DNA from: Cystobacter fuscus DSM 2262
GTDB lineage: Bacteria; Myxococcota; Myxococcia; Myxococcales; Myxococcaceae
DNA: 64,000 nucleotides
Assembly (NCBI RefSeq): GCF_000335475.2
Contig: NZ_ANAH02000010.1
Location: 124,001 to 188,000 of the forward strand
Direction of reading: 5' to 3'
The notes below the pieces were generated by a model. That model made no database searches. It was not told the DNA's origin and worked only from the letters and a program-made list of their open reading frames with translations. Shown here in pieces: positions 34,201-43,354 of this stretch. A program made the position numbers and the translations under genes. Within the stretch, counting starts at the first letter, position 1. Each line of letters begins with the position of its first letter.

Positions 34201-36520
34201 GTCCCTGAACAGCCTGCGCGCGGCCTTCCAGTACGCGCTCCAGGCCAGCGATTTCCAGATCGCCGGCTTCTGCTGCACGCACATCGTCTCGCAGCGGCTC
34301 ACCCTGGGGCACGCCCTGGAGGAGGTCTACCAGGAGTCGGTCGCGCGGCTGGACTTCGCGCGGACGAGCGGCTTCGTGGACGTGCGCGACGTCGTCCACG
34401 TCTACCAGCGGCTCACCCAGCAGCTCCGGGGCCGCACCGCCTCGTTCCAGTCGCTCGACGGAGAGGACTTCACCGAGGCGTCCTTCGAAGCCCGGCTCAC
34501 CCCGGAGCGCACGGCCATCGCCCGGTGCATGTACTGGCTCATCAAGATGCAGTCGCGCTTCCTGGGCGGGGCGTACGACGAGGCGCGGGAGGCGGCGGAC
34601 CGGACCGCCCAGCTGAGCTGGTCGTTGCTGGGCCGCGTCCAGCTCCAGCACTTCCACTTCTTCCATGCCCTGACCCTGGCCGCCTGCTTCGGGAAGATGA
34701 CACCCGAGGAGCGAGGGCCGGCCCTCGAACAGATCCGCGAGCACCAGGCGCGGCTGGCGGAGTGGACGAGCCATTGTCCCGAGAACTTCCGCGCGCTCGA
34801 GCGCATGGTGTCCGCGGAGCTGGCGCGCCTCTTGGGCCATGAGGCCGAGGCCCTGCGCGCCTACGAGGAGTCCATCCAGGCCGCGCGCGAGCAGGGGCAC
34901 ATCCATGACCTGGCCCTGGCCAGCGAGCTGGCGTCGCGCTTCTGGTCCGAGCGCGCGGTGCCCACCATCGCCGAGGCCTACGCCCGCAAGGCGCGGGAGG
35001 CCTGGCTGCGCTGGGGTGCCCTGGGCAAGGTCCAGCACCTGGATGCCCAATGGGTGCACCCGCCCTCCCTCCCGTCCTCGGAGGAGACCAGCACGGACAC
35101 GAGCTCCACGCACCTCGACGCGCTCACCCTGGTGAAGGCCCAGCAAGCCATCTCCGGGGAGATCGTCCTGGACAGGCTGGGGGACACGCTGCTGCGGGTG
35201 GCCATCGAGAACGCCGGGGCCCAGCGCGGCGCCCTGCTGTTCCCCCAGGGTGACAAGCTCTCGGTGGTGGCCCTCGTGGACCCCGCGCCGGAGGGGCCCG
35301 CCGCCGGCCCTCGGGACGAGCGCCTACCGTGGACCCTTCTCTCCTACGTCCGGCGCACCCGGGAGCACGTGCTCATCGGAGATGCCTCCCAGCCCCACCC
35401 GTTCGCGGCCGATGCGTGGCTCCAGCGCGGCGAGGCCCGCTCGGTGCTGTGCCTGCCCCTGGTTCGCCAGGAGGAGTTCCGGGGGGTGCTCTACCTGGAG
35501 AACTGCCTGGCCAGCAACGCCTTCACTCCCGCGCGCATCTCCCTGCTCGGCCACCTCGCCTCCCAGGCCTCCATCTCCCTCGAGAACGCGCGGCTGTACA
35601 CGGAACTGCAGCAGGCCGAGGTCGCCCTGCGCCGCGCCAACGACGAGCTGGAGAAGCGGGTGGAGGAGCGCACACGCGAGCTCCGGCACGCCCAGGCCCA
35701 GCTGGTGGACACGGCGCGCGCGGCGGGGATGGCCGAGGTGGCCACCAACGTGCTCCACAACGTGGGCAACGTCCTCACCAGTGCCGTCATCAACGCCCAG
35801 GTGCTGACCCAGACGGTGAGCACCTCCCGCATGTTGCGGGTGAAGCAGGTCTCCTCGATGCTCGATGAGCACGAGGGCGCCCTGGCCGACTTCCTCACCC
35901 GCGACCCCCTCGGCACCCAGCTGCCGCACTATCTCTCGCACCTCGCCGAGGAGCTGCTCCGCGAGCACTCGACGCTGCAGGAGGGCCTGGAGGCGATGAA
36001 CAAGCACATCGAGCACGTGCGGGCCATCGTCCAGGTGCAGCAGACCTACGCCCGCAGCACGCTGCTCACCGAGGAGTGTGATTTGTCGCGCCTCGTCGAG
36101 GATGCCTTGAGCATCCAGCTGCCCGCGCTCAAGCGCCAGGACGTCCACATCGTCCAGTCGCTGTCCGCACTCCCCGCGGTGCGGGTGGACAAGCACAAGG
36201 TGTTGCAGATCCTGATCAACCTCATCAGCAACGCCAAGAACGCGATGACCGCGATTCCCACCAGCCAGCGCCAGCTGCACGTGCGGCTCGAAGCGGCGGA
36301 CAACATGGCGCGCATCCAGGTGGTGGACAGTGGCGTGGGCATCGCGCCGGAGCTCCGCGAGCATCTCTTCACCCAGGGCTTCACCACCCGTGAGGGGGGA
36401 CATGGTCTGGGCCTGCACTCGAGCGCGCTGGCGGCGCGGATGCTGGGCGGGCAGCTCTCGCTGGAGAGCGAAGGGCCGGGCAGGGGGGCTACGGCCACAC
36501 TGCTGTTGCCGTTGGGGTAG
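31241..36520 (+). CDS. Giant hybrid Ser/Thr kinase - AAA ATPase - GAF - histidine kinase
   Basis: A 1759-residue protein from the ATG at 31241, where kinase homology begins. Residues ~1-270: Hanks-type kinase, K36 in LILKTP, HKDIKPSN with D128, LLDFGIAS, an APE-like MSPEQTG. Residues ~300-620: predictor-type NTPase, Walker A GYSGIGKSS with K333, Walker B VIFMDDLQWAD. Residues ~640-1290: helical TPR-like solenoid. Residues ~1305-1460: GAF (LLFPQGDKLSVVAL, RSVLCLPLVRQEEFRGVLYLEN). A coiled coil leads to the histidine kinase with VATNVLHNVGNVLTS (acceptor H1506) and HATPase_c (LINLISNAKNAM, VDSGVGIAPELREHLFTQGFTTREGGHGLGLHSSALAARMLGG). This architecture is typical of myxobacteria and cyanobacteria. 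Input unknown. Confidence 0.92.
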   Translation: MLNIPGYSLLGAFKTTGTSLLFRAVRGADGLRLILKTPRVSAPGPRERENYLREFGILRRLQDARGVIRAHACEQLQGRPVLLLEDVDGTPLSESTGEPLEVTRAVELAIALASTVAELHRRGIVHKDIKPSNIILTPSGETRLLDFGIASLQLVEHVDMTQASLVEGTLAYMSPEQTGRMNRSVDYRTDLYSLGITLYELLAGERPFQGRDALEWFHAHMAQAPRPLSERVRGLPPVLSAIVMKLLAKVAEERYQSAEGLKADLERCREGLSRGVLEDFVPGRHDYPSRFQLPQRLYGRDSHAKVLLQAFERVAERGRPELVLVSGYSGIGKSSVVNELHKPVVRQRSFLLSGKFDQFQQDIPYATVAKALQELVRQLLGGTDEELARWRQGLSEAWEGQGQVLVDLVPQLELVAGRQPPVQELPPSQLQQRFHRVLCRFLGVFAPLGHPLVIFMDDLQWADLASFQLLLHLLTHPETPPLLLIAAYRDNEVHSAHPLTQTLEQLRQAGARMSHVQLEPLSLEDVQQLVLDTLPGASAELVGPLAALAREKTGGNPFFLLRFLQTLHQDGLLVRTPEGPWRWDEQGARQKGYSDNVVDFMVAKLRQFPPRTQHLLRLAACVGNTFSLSTLLLISGMEEPDEVEQGLELALQEGVLATTGPEQYRFLHDRIHQAAHTLIPEAQRKAVHLRVGRLLLASLSPEEVRKNLFEVVGQLNTGAELLTEPEERHRVARLNAEAGARAKASTAYRSAITYLAMAFQLLPGDPWEVDHALAFKLRLDLASCEFMSGNAAHARRMVEELRGRPRTPAEMAALYRLKCDLHVAAGENQVAVDSLLEGLAMMGMPLSPHPSWEEVVAAQQEVGALLGDRSIASLVELPRLSDPVKEATMSLLVALNTSALNTDRHLYLLHLCKLVCFSIRHGNTPASVHGYSTYGMVLGLAFNRYQESLAFGQLACALAERYDVAALRGRALFGMGMLSHWLQPIPESLNSLRAAFQYALQASDFQIAGFCCTHIVSQRLTLGHALEEVYQESVARLDFARTSGFVDVRDVVHVYQRLTQQLRGRTASFQSLDGEDFTEASFEARLTPERTAIARCMYWLIKMQSRFLGGAYDEAREAADRTAQLSWSLLGRVQLQHFHFFHALTLAACFGKMTPEERGPALEQIREHQARLAEWTSHCPENFRALERMVSAELARLLGHEAEALRAYEESIQAAREQGHIHDLALASELASRFWSERAVPTIAEAYARKAREAWLRWGALGKVQHLDAQWVHPPSLPSSEETSTDTSSTHLDALTLVKAQQAISGEIVLDRLGDTLLRVAIENAGAQRGALLFPQGDKLSVVALVDPAPEGPAAGPRDERLPWTLLSYVRRTREHVLIGDASQPHPFAADAWLQRGEARSVLCLPLVRQEEFRGVLYLENCLASNAFTPARISLLGHLASQASISLENARLYTELQQAEVALRRANDELEKRVEERTRELRHAQAQLVDTARAAGMAEVATNVLHNVGNVLTSAVINAQVLTQTVSTSRMLRVKQVSSMLDEHEGALADFLTRDPLGTQLPHYLSHLAEELLREHSTLQEGLEAMNKHIEHVRAIVQVQQTYARSTLLTEECDLSRLVEDALSIQLPALKRQDVHIVQSLSALPAVRVDKHKVLQILINLISNAKNAMTAIPTSQRQLHVRLEAADNMARIQVVDSGVGIAPELREHLFTQGFTTREGGHGLGLHSSALAARMLGGQLSLESEGPGRGATATLLLPLG

Positions 36521-36541
36521 CGGTGTGCCGCGTCCGACTCA

Positions 36542-37474
36542 CTACCCACTGGGCCGCGCGGCCTTCGCCGCGCTTCGGTAGTGCTTGGGTGCACGGCCCG
36601 TGACGCGCTTGAAGGCGTTGCTGAACGCGCTCTCCGACGTGTAGCCCAACGACCGCGCGAGCTCGGCGATCGAGGCGTCCTCGTCTCGCAATCCCCGCTG
36701 GGCCAGACGCATCCGCCATGCGGTCAGGTAGGCCAGAGGCGAGACCCCGGCGACCGACTTGAAGTGCACGGCGAAGTTGGTCCGGGACATCGCGGACGCC
36801 TTGGCGAGCTCCTCGAGCCGCCAGGGATGACCTGGCTCGCGATGCATCAACCGGAGCGCCGGAGCGATTCGCTGATCGCCCATGGCCCGGAGCCACCCGG
36901 CCGGCAGGGTGCTGGCTGTCGCGAGATGCGCGCGCAGGGTCTGCACGAGCATGAGCTGGACGAGCAGCTCCGACGCGAGGCTGACCCCCGAGAGGTTCGT
37001 CTCGTGCTCGTGAACGAGTCGGTCGATGAGCCAGTTCAACATCGTCGCTTGCGGCGAAGCGGCTCGAACATGCATCAGCGAGGGCAGCAGCTCCTCCAGA
37101 AGGCCGCTGCTCGCCGCGTCGATGCGCACGTGTCCGCCGAGCAGGAAGAAGTCTTCGCCTTCGCCCAGCTTCGGGAACCGGGTGGTGCTCGTGGCGAAGA
37201 CACGCGTCCCGTCCTTTGGGATGGCCCGTGGATCGCTCGAGAGCACGAAGGAGCGTTGCGCCGAGATGAAGACCACATCTCCCTCTTCGACTCGCACGGG
37301 AGCCCCCTCGCCATCGATGCGAAGTTGGCATCCACCCTTCACGAGCGCGAAGAACTTGATGTTCTCGGGCGCCGGAACACGGATCGCCCATGAACCTCCA
37401 GCCGTGAAGCCGCCCGACAAGACCGAGCGGGCATTCGCGAGCCGGAGGATGTCGGAGAAAGGATCATCGCTCAT
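36542..37474 (-). CDS. AraC-family regulator with cupin sensor
   Basis: A 310-residue protein from the ATG at 37474 (another at 37492 adds six residues). The N-terminal ~170 residues form a cupin ligand-binding domain (FALVKGGCQLRIDGEGAPVRVEEGDVVFISAQRSFVLSSDP). The C-terminal AraC DNA-binding domain has two helix-turn-helix motifs: WRLEELAKASAMSRTNFAVHFKSVAGVSPLAYLTAWRM and ASIAELARSLGYTSESAFSNAFKRVTGRAPKHYR. This matches the AraC group that controls an adjacent, divergent short-chain dehydrogenase or oxidoreductase. The SDR gene starts 74 nt away, so it is the likely target. It is convergent with the giant kinase (22-nt gap). Confidence 0.88.
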   Translation of the reverse strand: MSDDPFSDILRLANARSVLSGGFTAGGSWAIRVPAPENIKFFALVKGGCQLRIDGEGAPVRVEEGDVVFISAQRSFVLSSDPRAIPKDGTRVFATSTTRFPKLGEGEDFFLLGGHVRIDAASSGLLEELLPSLMHVRAASPQATMLNWLIDRLVHEHETNLSGVSLASELLVQLMLVQTLRAHLATASTLPAGWLRAMGDQRIAPALRLMHREPGHPWRLEELAKASAMSRTNFAVHFKSVAGVSPLAYLTAWRMRLAQRGLRDEDASIAELARSLGYTSESAFSNAFKRVTGRAPKHYRSAAKAARPSG

Positions 37475-37547
37475 CTTCGAACGATCACGCATGTTTTCAG
37501 GACGTTCAAGCATTAAAAATCCGGAGGCACGGGGATATTTCCCTCGC

Positions 37548-38555
37548 ATGCCTACTCCCCAAATTCCAATCGAGTCTGGCTTCGGTGCCGCATCCACGGC
37601 GGCCGAGGTCATCCATGGCCGGGACCTGACCGGCAAGATCGCCATTGTCACGGGAGGCGATTCTGGCCTCGGTCTGGAGACCGCGCGGGTCTTGGGTTCC
37701 GCGGGCGCCAGGGTCATCGTCCCGGCCCTGAATCCCAACCATGCCCGGGCCGCGCTCGAGGGGCTCGCCAACGTCGAACTCGAAGTGATGGACCTGCTCG
37801 ACCCCGCCTCGATCGACGCCTTCGCCGGGAGGTTCCTGGCGACTGGCCGGCCGCTGCACCTCCTGGTGAACAACGCGGGAATCATGGCGTGTCCCCTGGC
37901 GCGCGATGCACGGGGATATGAGTCACAGTTCTCGACGAACTACCTGGGTCATTTCCAGCTCGTGGCGAGGCTCTGGCCCGCCCTGCGCCGGGCGAACGGG
38001 GCGCGAGTGATCTCGGTCTCCTCCTGGGGCCATCACTACTCTCCGGTCGTGTTCGAGGACCCCCACTTCGAGCGGCGGGCCTATGACCGCTGGGCGGCTT
38101 ATGGGCAATCGAAGACAGCCAACATCCTCTTCGCGCTCGAGTTGGACGCGCGTGGTGAGTCATATGGGGTGCGTGCCTTTGCCGTCCACCCGGGTAGCAT
38201 CGTGGCCACGGGGCTCGGCAAACACCTCTCGCGGGAGGAACTCCAGGCGGTGGGCGTCCTCGACGCGCACGGCGAGCCCATTGTCGACCCAGCGAGGAAC
38301 ATCAAGACGGTCGCGCAGGGAGCCGCGACCAGCGTCTGGTGCGCGACGAGCCCGCGGCTCGACGGTCTGGGAGGTGTCTACTGCGAGAACTGCGACATCG
38401 CCCGGGTGGAAGATGAAAAGGCCACGGCCGGTGGGGAACTCGAGGGATCGGCGCGGCAGACCGGCGTGATGCCCTATGCCGTCGACCCCGAAGCGGCCCG
38501 GCGCCTCTGGAGCCTGGGCGAACGCCTTTCAGGCACGACCCTCTCGGAGCGGTGA
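37548..38555 (+). CDS. Short-chain dehydrogenase/reductase
   Basis: A 335-residue SDR from the ATG at 37548. Motifs: IAIVTGGDSGLGLETARVLG (TGxxxGxG coenzyme site), LLVNNAGIMACP (NNAG), the catalytic Ser in VISVSSWGHHYSPV, YGQSKTANILFALEL (YxxxK) and AVHPGSIVATGLGKHL. It groups with the retinol-dehydrogenase/WW-oxidoreductase-like (classical, NADP-preferring) SDRs. It is longer than the ~250-residue classical form, mainly through an extended C-terminus. The divergent AraC-type gene is its probable regulator. Substrate unknown. Confidence 0.9.
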   Translation: MPTPQIPIESGFGAASTAAEVIHGRDLTGKIAIVTGGDSGLGLETARVLGSAGARVIVPALNPNHARAALEGLANVELEVMDLLDPASIDAFAGRFLATGRPLHLLVNNAGIMACPLARDARGYESQFSTNYLGHFQLVARLWPALRRANGARVISVSSWGHHYSPVVFEDPHFERRAYDRWAAYGQSKTANILFALELDARGESYGVRAFAVHPGSIVATGLGKHLSREELQAVGVLDAHGEPIVDPARNIKTVAQGAATSVWCATSPRLDGLGGVYCENCDIARVEDEKATAGGELEGSARQTGVMPYAVDPEAARRLWSLGERLSGTTLSER

Positions 38556-38676
38556 CCAGGTGGCAGGTAGAGGAACTCTTCCTTCCCCTACTCCACGTGA
38601 CCGTTCATGTCGGACCTTCCGTGAATAATCCGTCCTCGCCGCATCTCGAGGACATGAAGGTCCCAGGAACGAAACC

Positions 38677-41600
38677 ATGCGCATCGAAAGTCACGGTGTC
38701 CTGTTCGTTGGTCTCATGTGGAGTTTGGCCGTGGGCTGCGGCCGCACGGAAGGAACCGGAGATCCACCCCCCCTCGAATCCCAGGTGGCGAGCGCCGTCA
38801 CGCTGCCTGGAACGGAACTCAAGGACGGCATTCCCATCACGCTCAGCGGAGCCACCGGCTCGCTGACCTACTTCTACGTCAACCTTCCCGCCGGTCTTTC
38901 GGAAGTCTCCTTCGCGCTGATGGGTGGCACCGGCAACGCGAACCTGGCCGTCAAGCGCGGTGAGATTCCCACCAACATCCTCTACGACTGCAGCTCACGC
39001 GGGAGCGGCAACGAGGAGCGGTGCAACGTGCAGGCTCCAGCCGCCGACACCTGGAGCGTGAGGGTGGAAGGCCAGTCGGCGTACGACAATGCGAAGCTGG
39101 TCGTCTATTTCAATCAGCCCTTGCCGCTCGCCCCCAACGTCAACCTGTTCCACTACTCCAACAAACCGACGATGTTCTTCGTCGACGTCCCCGCGGGAAA
39201 GGGCCGGTTCAAGATCGACTCCTCGGGCACCAGCACGGTGAGGGCGCGGCTGGGCGCTCGTCCCACGGATACGCTCTACGACTGCGACGTCACGTGTGAC
39301 ATCTTCAAGCCCAAGGCGGGCCGGTACTACGTCCTGCTGACGACCAACAAGTCTCCGACGCAGATCCTCCCCTGGGTGACCGGAACGACGAAGACGCCCG
39401 TGGCGCTCACGAATGGGCAAATGGTGACGGGCATCAGCGCGGCGAAGGATGACCTGGTCTATTACACGCTCAATGTCCCCTCGGGGCAGTCCCGGCTCGT
39501 GGTGGAGACCTCGTCCGTCATCCGCTCGCTCTACGTCCAGCGGGGAGACCCGTTCCCCGGGAACAGCGCTTTGGACTGTCTCGCCAGTTACTCGAGCGGC
39601 CCCGCTTCGTGCACCTTCGACAATCCACAAGCGGGGACGTGGTACCTGATACTCCGGGCAGACACCGCGCTCTACAACTTGAATCTGACTGCCCGTGTGG
39701 TGGCCTCCACGAGCAACGGAACGGTGATACCGCTGCAGAACTACCAGCAGGTGACCGGCCTCTCCGGCAGCCCGGTCGAGGACCGCTACTACTCCATCAC
39801 CGTTCCCGAGGGCCTGCCGTACCTGAACGTCCAGACGACGCAGGGGACGGGCGTCGCCGAGATGTTCGTCCAGCATGGCACTCCACCGACGCGGGGACAG
39901 GGTACGGCCTGCGGCACCGGTTGCAGGTTCCAGGCTCCGGCGCCAGGCACCTGGTACATCCTGGTGCGCGGCTTCACCTCGTTCTCGGGCCTGAGCTTCT
40001 CCGCGGGATATCCCCCGGTGTATGCGCTGTCGCAGGACCAGCCGGTGCAGTACGGCGGCGAACGCCTCCACTACTCCTTCGACGTTCCGGACGGGCAGTC
40101 GGAGGCCAACTTCACGCTCACGAACGAGCACGGCAACTGGGCCATGGTGAAGTACGGCACCTGGCCGACGAACCTCAGCGACGGTTGCAGGACTCCCTGC
40201 TCGCTGGCCAATCCCCTGCCCGGGCGCTACTACGTCACGGTGTATTTCACGCCGGGAATCGTCTACGGCATGCTGGCCGCGTGGTACGGGGGCGGCCCGG
40301 TCTCCCCGCTGGCGGACGGCATTCCCGTGGCCTTCACCGCCAGCGCGCTGCGGGAGTTCCGGTACTGGCGAATCGACGTTCCGGAGGGACAGGCACAACT
40401 GCGCGTGGACCATGTCTTCCAGGGCGGAACCCCGTCGCAACTGTATGTCCGGTACGGGGCCGTTCCCGCGACATCCCTGTTCACGTGCAAGGGGACGTCC
40501 TGGACGTACAACGACGTCCCGGCCGGCCGGTCCTGCGTCATCGACAATCCACAGGCGGGTGCGTGGTACGTCCTGGTGGAGAGCAAGGCCGCGCTGGAGG
40601 GCATCGTCCGGGCGACGACCTCCTCCAACCTCCCGCTCTTGACGCCGGGCTTCGAGGAGCAGCCGTTCGCGGGTTCGCCGACCAGTGAGCGCGTGTGGAA
40701 GGTCGAAGTCCCATCCGGGCTCAGCGACTTCCGGGTGATGCTCAGCAGCGGCGCGGGCAACGCGGACCTGTACGTGAAGTACGGCGAGGCGCCGGGCACG
40801 ACGTCCGACTGCGCGTCCACCCATCCCAACAACGAGGAGAGCTGCGAGTTCGCCAACCCGCGGCCGGGCACCTGGTACGTGGCCGTCCGGGGCACCGGGT
40901 CCTTCACGGGTGCCCGCCTGGTAACGACCTTCGCGACGACGCCCGGAGAGGGCGTGAGGGCACTGGCCAGCGGGGAGAACGTGGTGGCGTTCAAGGGCCC
41001 CCTGGGCTCCGTGCAGTATTTCAAGGTGGAGGTGCCTCAGGGCAAGAACCGGTTGGTGGTGGGCATGTCCGGTGGCCGGGGCAATGCGGACCTCGCTGTC
41101 CGCCAGGGCGCCCGCCCGACGCTCTCGGAAGCGGATTGCCGGAGCGAAGACTCCACCAACCTGGAGGTCTGTGTCTTCGAGAACCCGGCACCGGGGACAT
41201 GGCTCATCCGCGTCGAGGGGAGGACGGACTTCAAGGACGTGGTGCTGACCGCCCGGTACAGCATCACCAACGAGATCATCCCGCTGACGCTGGGCACACC
41301 GGTTCCCAACATCTACATCGGTCCCAATGAAGCCCAGCTCTTCTCCGTCACCATCCCTTCGGCCTCGGACATGATGCGGGTCGACATCCAGTCGGGCGTG
41401 AATCCGCCGACCGACGTGCGCTTCGCGGACATGTCCTACAACAACGTCTTCACGTGCACGACGTCTGGTCGCTTCACCCTGTGCCCGGAGTCCTTCTCGT
41501 ACAGCTCCACGGGGCAGCGGCGCGTGTCCATCAAATCCAAGACGCCCGCGACCGCGTCCTGGGGAAACATGGTCACCATCAACGATGGCATCGATGGCTG

Positions 41601-41928
41601 GAACGACGACACGACCTACGCGTCATTGATGAATGGAGTGGCCGTGACGGAACTCACCGGTAACGGCCGGTTCAAGATCGAGGTGCCCTCGGGGGCGACG
41701 AAGCTGACCATCACCACCCGGGGCCCCACGGAGACGTCGAGCGACCCGGGACAGCTCATCCTGTACGTCCAGGGCCTCAAGCCCGCATCGAGCACGAAGT
41801 ACAACTGTGCTTCGACGAATACGGGCGTCTCGCAGGGGTGCAGCTGGACCACCCCGACAGTGGGAACGTGGTACCTCGCGACCGACTGGACCAGTGGCTC
41901 CTATGACGTGAAGGCCATCTTCGAGTAG
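38677..41928 (+). CDS. Lipoprotein built of about ten PPC-like repeats
   Basis: A 1083-residue protein. MRIESHGVLFVGLMWSLAVGCGR is a lipoprotein signal (lipobox AVGC, Cys at residue 21). From residue ~40 the protein is ~10 repeats of about 105 residues, each with a Y/F.V.VP.G...L...SSG.G.A.L.V..G..P (beta-sandwich core), C.SS...E..C....P..GTWY..V.G, and a closing strand. This is the bacterial pre-peptidase C-terminal (PPC) domain. Most repeats carry a Cys pair spaced about 12-20 residues apart. PPC domains normally sit at the end of secreted proteases and are usually removed; a protein made only of them is unusual. It is probably a cell-surface adhesin-like lipoprotein. Confidence 0.85.
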   Translation: MRIESHGVLFVGLMWSLAVGCGRTEGTGDPPPLESQVASAVTLPGTELKDGIPITLSGATGSLTYFYVNLPAGLSEVSFALMGGTGNANLAVKRGEIPTNILYDCSSRGSGNEERCNVQAPAADTWSVRVEGQSAYDNAKLVVYFNQPLPLAPNVNLFHYSNKPTMFFVDVPAGKGRFKIDSSGTSTVRARLGARPTDTLYDCDVTCDIFKPKAGRYYVLLTTNKSPTQILPWVTGTTKTPVALTNGQMVTGISAAKDDLVYYTLNVPSGQSRLVVETSSVIRSLYVQRGDPFPGNSALDCLASYSSGPASCTFDNPQAGTWYLILRADTALYNLNLTARVVASTSNGTVIPLQNYQQVTGLSGSPVEDRYYSITVPEGLPYLNVQTTQGTGVAEMFVQHGTPPTRGQGTACGTGCRFQAPAPGTWYILVRGFTSFSGLSFSAGYPPVYALSQDQPVQYGGERLHYSFDVPDGQSEANFTLTNEHGNWAMVKYGTWPTNLSDGCRTPCSLANPLPGRYYVTVYFTPGIVYGMLAAWYGGGPVSPLADGIPVAFTASALREFRYWRIDVPEGQAQLRVDHVFQGGTPSQLYVRYGAVPATSLFTCKGTSWTYNDVPAGRSCVIDNPQAGAWYVLVESKAALEGIVRATTSSNLPLLTPGFEEQPFAGSPTSERVWKVEVPSGLSDFRVMLSSGAGNADLYVKYGEAPGTTSDCASTHPNNEESCEFANPRPGTWYVAVRGTGSFTGARLVTTFATTPGEGVRALASGENVVAFKGPLGSVQYFKVEVPQGKNRLVVGMSGGRGNADLAVRQGARPTLSEADCRSEDSTNLEVCVFENPAPGTWLIRVEGRTDFKDVVLTARYSITNEIIPLTLGTPVPNIYIGPNEAQLFSVTIPSASDMMRVDIQSGVNPPTDVRFADMSYNNVFTCTTSGRFTLCPESFSYSSTGQRRVSIKSKTPATASWGNMVTINDGIDGWNDDTTYASLMNGVAVTELTGNGRFKIEVPSGATKLTITTRGPTETSSDPGQLILYVQGLKPASSTKYNCASTNTGVSQGCSWTTPTVGTWYLATDWTSGSYDVKAIFE

Positions 41929-41966
41929 CCAGGCGCGCCTCGGCGGAAGTGAGGGAGCGCTCTCGA

Positions 41967-41998
41967 ACGGACCTGTCCACTCGAGTGGACAGGTTCGT
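41967..41998. terminator. Perfect palindrome between convergent genes
   Basis: ACCTGTCCACTC (41971-41982) is followed at once by its exact reverse complement GAGTGGACAGGT (41983-41994), and the pairing extends outward with a wobble. It sits between the PPC-repeat gene and the convergent oxygenase gene, so a bidirectional hairpin terminator is the simplest reading; a dimer-protein binding site is the alternative. There is no T-run. Confidence 0.55.
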
Positions 41999-42006
41999 CT
42001 CGAGAT

Positions 42007-43209
42007 TCACACGTGGCGAGTCGCCGGCGTGTCCAGGCCCCACGCGTCCTGGAGCGACTGGGGAATGTGGAACATGAGCTGCTTGTCGCCTCGCTCGATG
42101 GAATAGAGCCCCTCGAGCAGCTTGCGTGAGAAGGTTCCTGAGATCCTGGCCACGATACCGGAGCTGTCCTGCGCCTCGTCCGTCAGGTTGAAGAACACGC
42201 GCATGGGTTCCAGCAGATGGCGGGCCCAGTCCGGCTCCTCGGTCAGGATGGCCTGGGCGATTGGCTTGTCGCACAGCTCGCGAATCAGCGCCGCCGGCAG
42301 GCCATCGAACATCGTCCCGGGAACGAGCTCCTTCATGTAGTTGATGAGGGCGTGGGTCAACGTGCGCCCGGCCTCCGACGGGGCCACCTGGCGCCGGGTG
42401 ATGGCGTCCCAGAGTTGCTGGCCCTCGTTCGGGTCGCGGGGCAGCAGGGCCGCGTCGATGCCCAGGATATGGCCAATCACCCGCCAGCAATGGAAGAAGG
42501 CGTCCTCCTCCTCTGGGGTGAAGTCGAGCCCGAGCTTCGTCAACGTGCGGGGCAGCAGCGCGAACGTGAGGAGCGTGATGGCTTGATCCTCTTGATTGAT
42601 GGGCGTTCCCCACTCGGGCTGCCACTTCGGGTAGTGGCGCACGTGGTAGCGGATGGTCGCATGCAAGAGCCGGATCTTCTGGGCCGTGCGGACTCCGCGG
42701 CCGCCCCGCTCCAATCCGCCCTCGGCCATCACATCGAGGAGGAACTGAGACGTCTCGATGATGCGGTGGTTCACGTACTTGTCGATGCGTCCGGTCGACG
42801 TCAGCACCTGCGCTCCCTTGGCGCACGCATAGCAACTGGGAAGAGACCAGGTGAAGAGGGCCAACGCCATCTGCATGCCGTAGCGGCCGAAGAGCCGCTG
42901 GCCGATGCGGACCTTCTCGGGCTCGGCCCAGGCCGGCCAGTCGTCCGTCTGGTTCAGGTAGTGCTCCACCGCGTCAGGCATCTCCGCCGGGACGAGGTGC
43001 TCATTGGCCGCGAGGCTCCTGAGCATGCGGGTGACGACCGCGGCCTCGTTGTTGGCGAAGATCGACTCGACCACCGGATCGGCCACGGGGTCTCCCACGG
43101 AACGGAAGGGCTCGAGCAGCGCATCCGTCCAGCGGTGGGTGGTGGATTCGCCAGCTTTTCCGCCGTGAATCGAGGTAATGGCCGACATGGCCTGCTCCGT
43201 GTGTTTCAT
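42007..43209 (-). CDS. DUF2236/MpaB-type oxygenase
   Basis: A 400-residue protein; ATG at 43209, with a second at 43188 (MSAITSIHGG). It has no signal peptide and is mostly helical. VTRMLRSLAANEHLVP, RIGQRLFGRYGMQMALALFTWSLPSCYACAKGAQVLTSTGRID and KIRLLHATIRYHVRHYP fit the ER-bound oxygenase MpaB/DUF2236 family, whose member latex-clearing protein (Lcp) is a haem-containing rubber dioxygenase; the R.L.HA..R.....HY segment lies in the haem region. Dioxygenase or oxygenase activity on a hydrophobic substrate is inferred, substrate unknown. Convergent with the PPC-repeat gene across the palindrome at 41967-41998. Confidence 0.75.
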   Translation of the reverse strand: MKHTEQAMSAITSIHGGKAGESTTHRWTDALLEPFRSVGDPVADPVVESIFANNEAAVVTRMLRSLAANEHLVPAEMPDAVEHYLNQTDDWPAWAEPEKVRIGQRLFGRYGMQMALALFTWSLPSCYACAKGAQVLTSTGRIDKYVNHRIIETSQFLLDVMAEGGLERGGRGVRTAQKIRLLHATIRYHVRHYPKWQPEWGTPINQEDQAITLLTFALLPRTLTKLGLDFTPEEEDAFFHCWRVIGHILGIDAALLPRDPNEGQQLWDAITRRQVAPSEAGRTLTHALINYMKELVPGTMFDGLPAALIRELCDKPIAQAILTEEPDWARHLLEPMRVFFNLTDEAQDSSGIVARISGTFSRKLLEGLYSIERGDKQLMFHIPQSLQDAWGLDTPATRHV

Positions 43210-43354
43210 TGCTGCCCCCCGGGGATTGCGCGTGCTTCCAAGAGGAAGCGCCCCGCATGAATCCCAGAGGGAGTTTATCCCTCCCGGATGCTGACGTGTT
43301 CCTGATGTGGCAGGACTGTCAAGAAGGTGTCAGCCAGACTCCTTTGCCGGCTGA

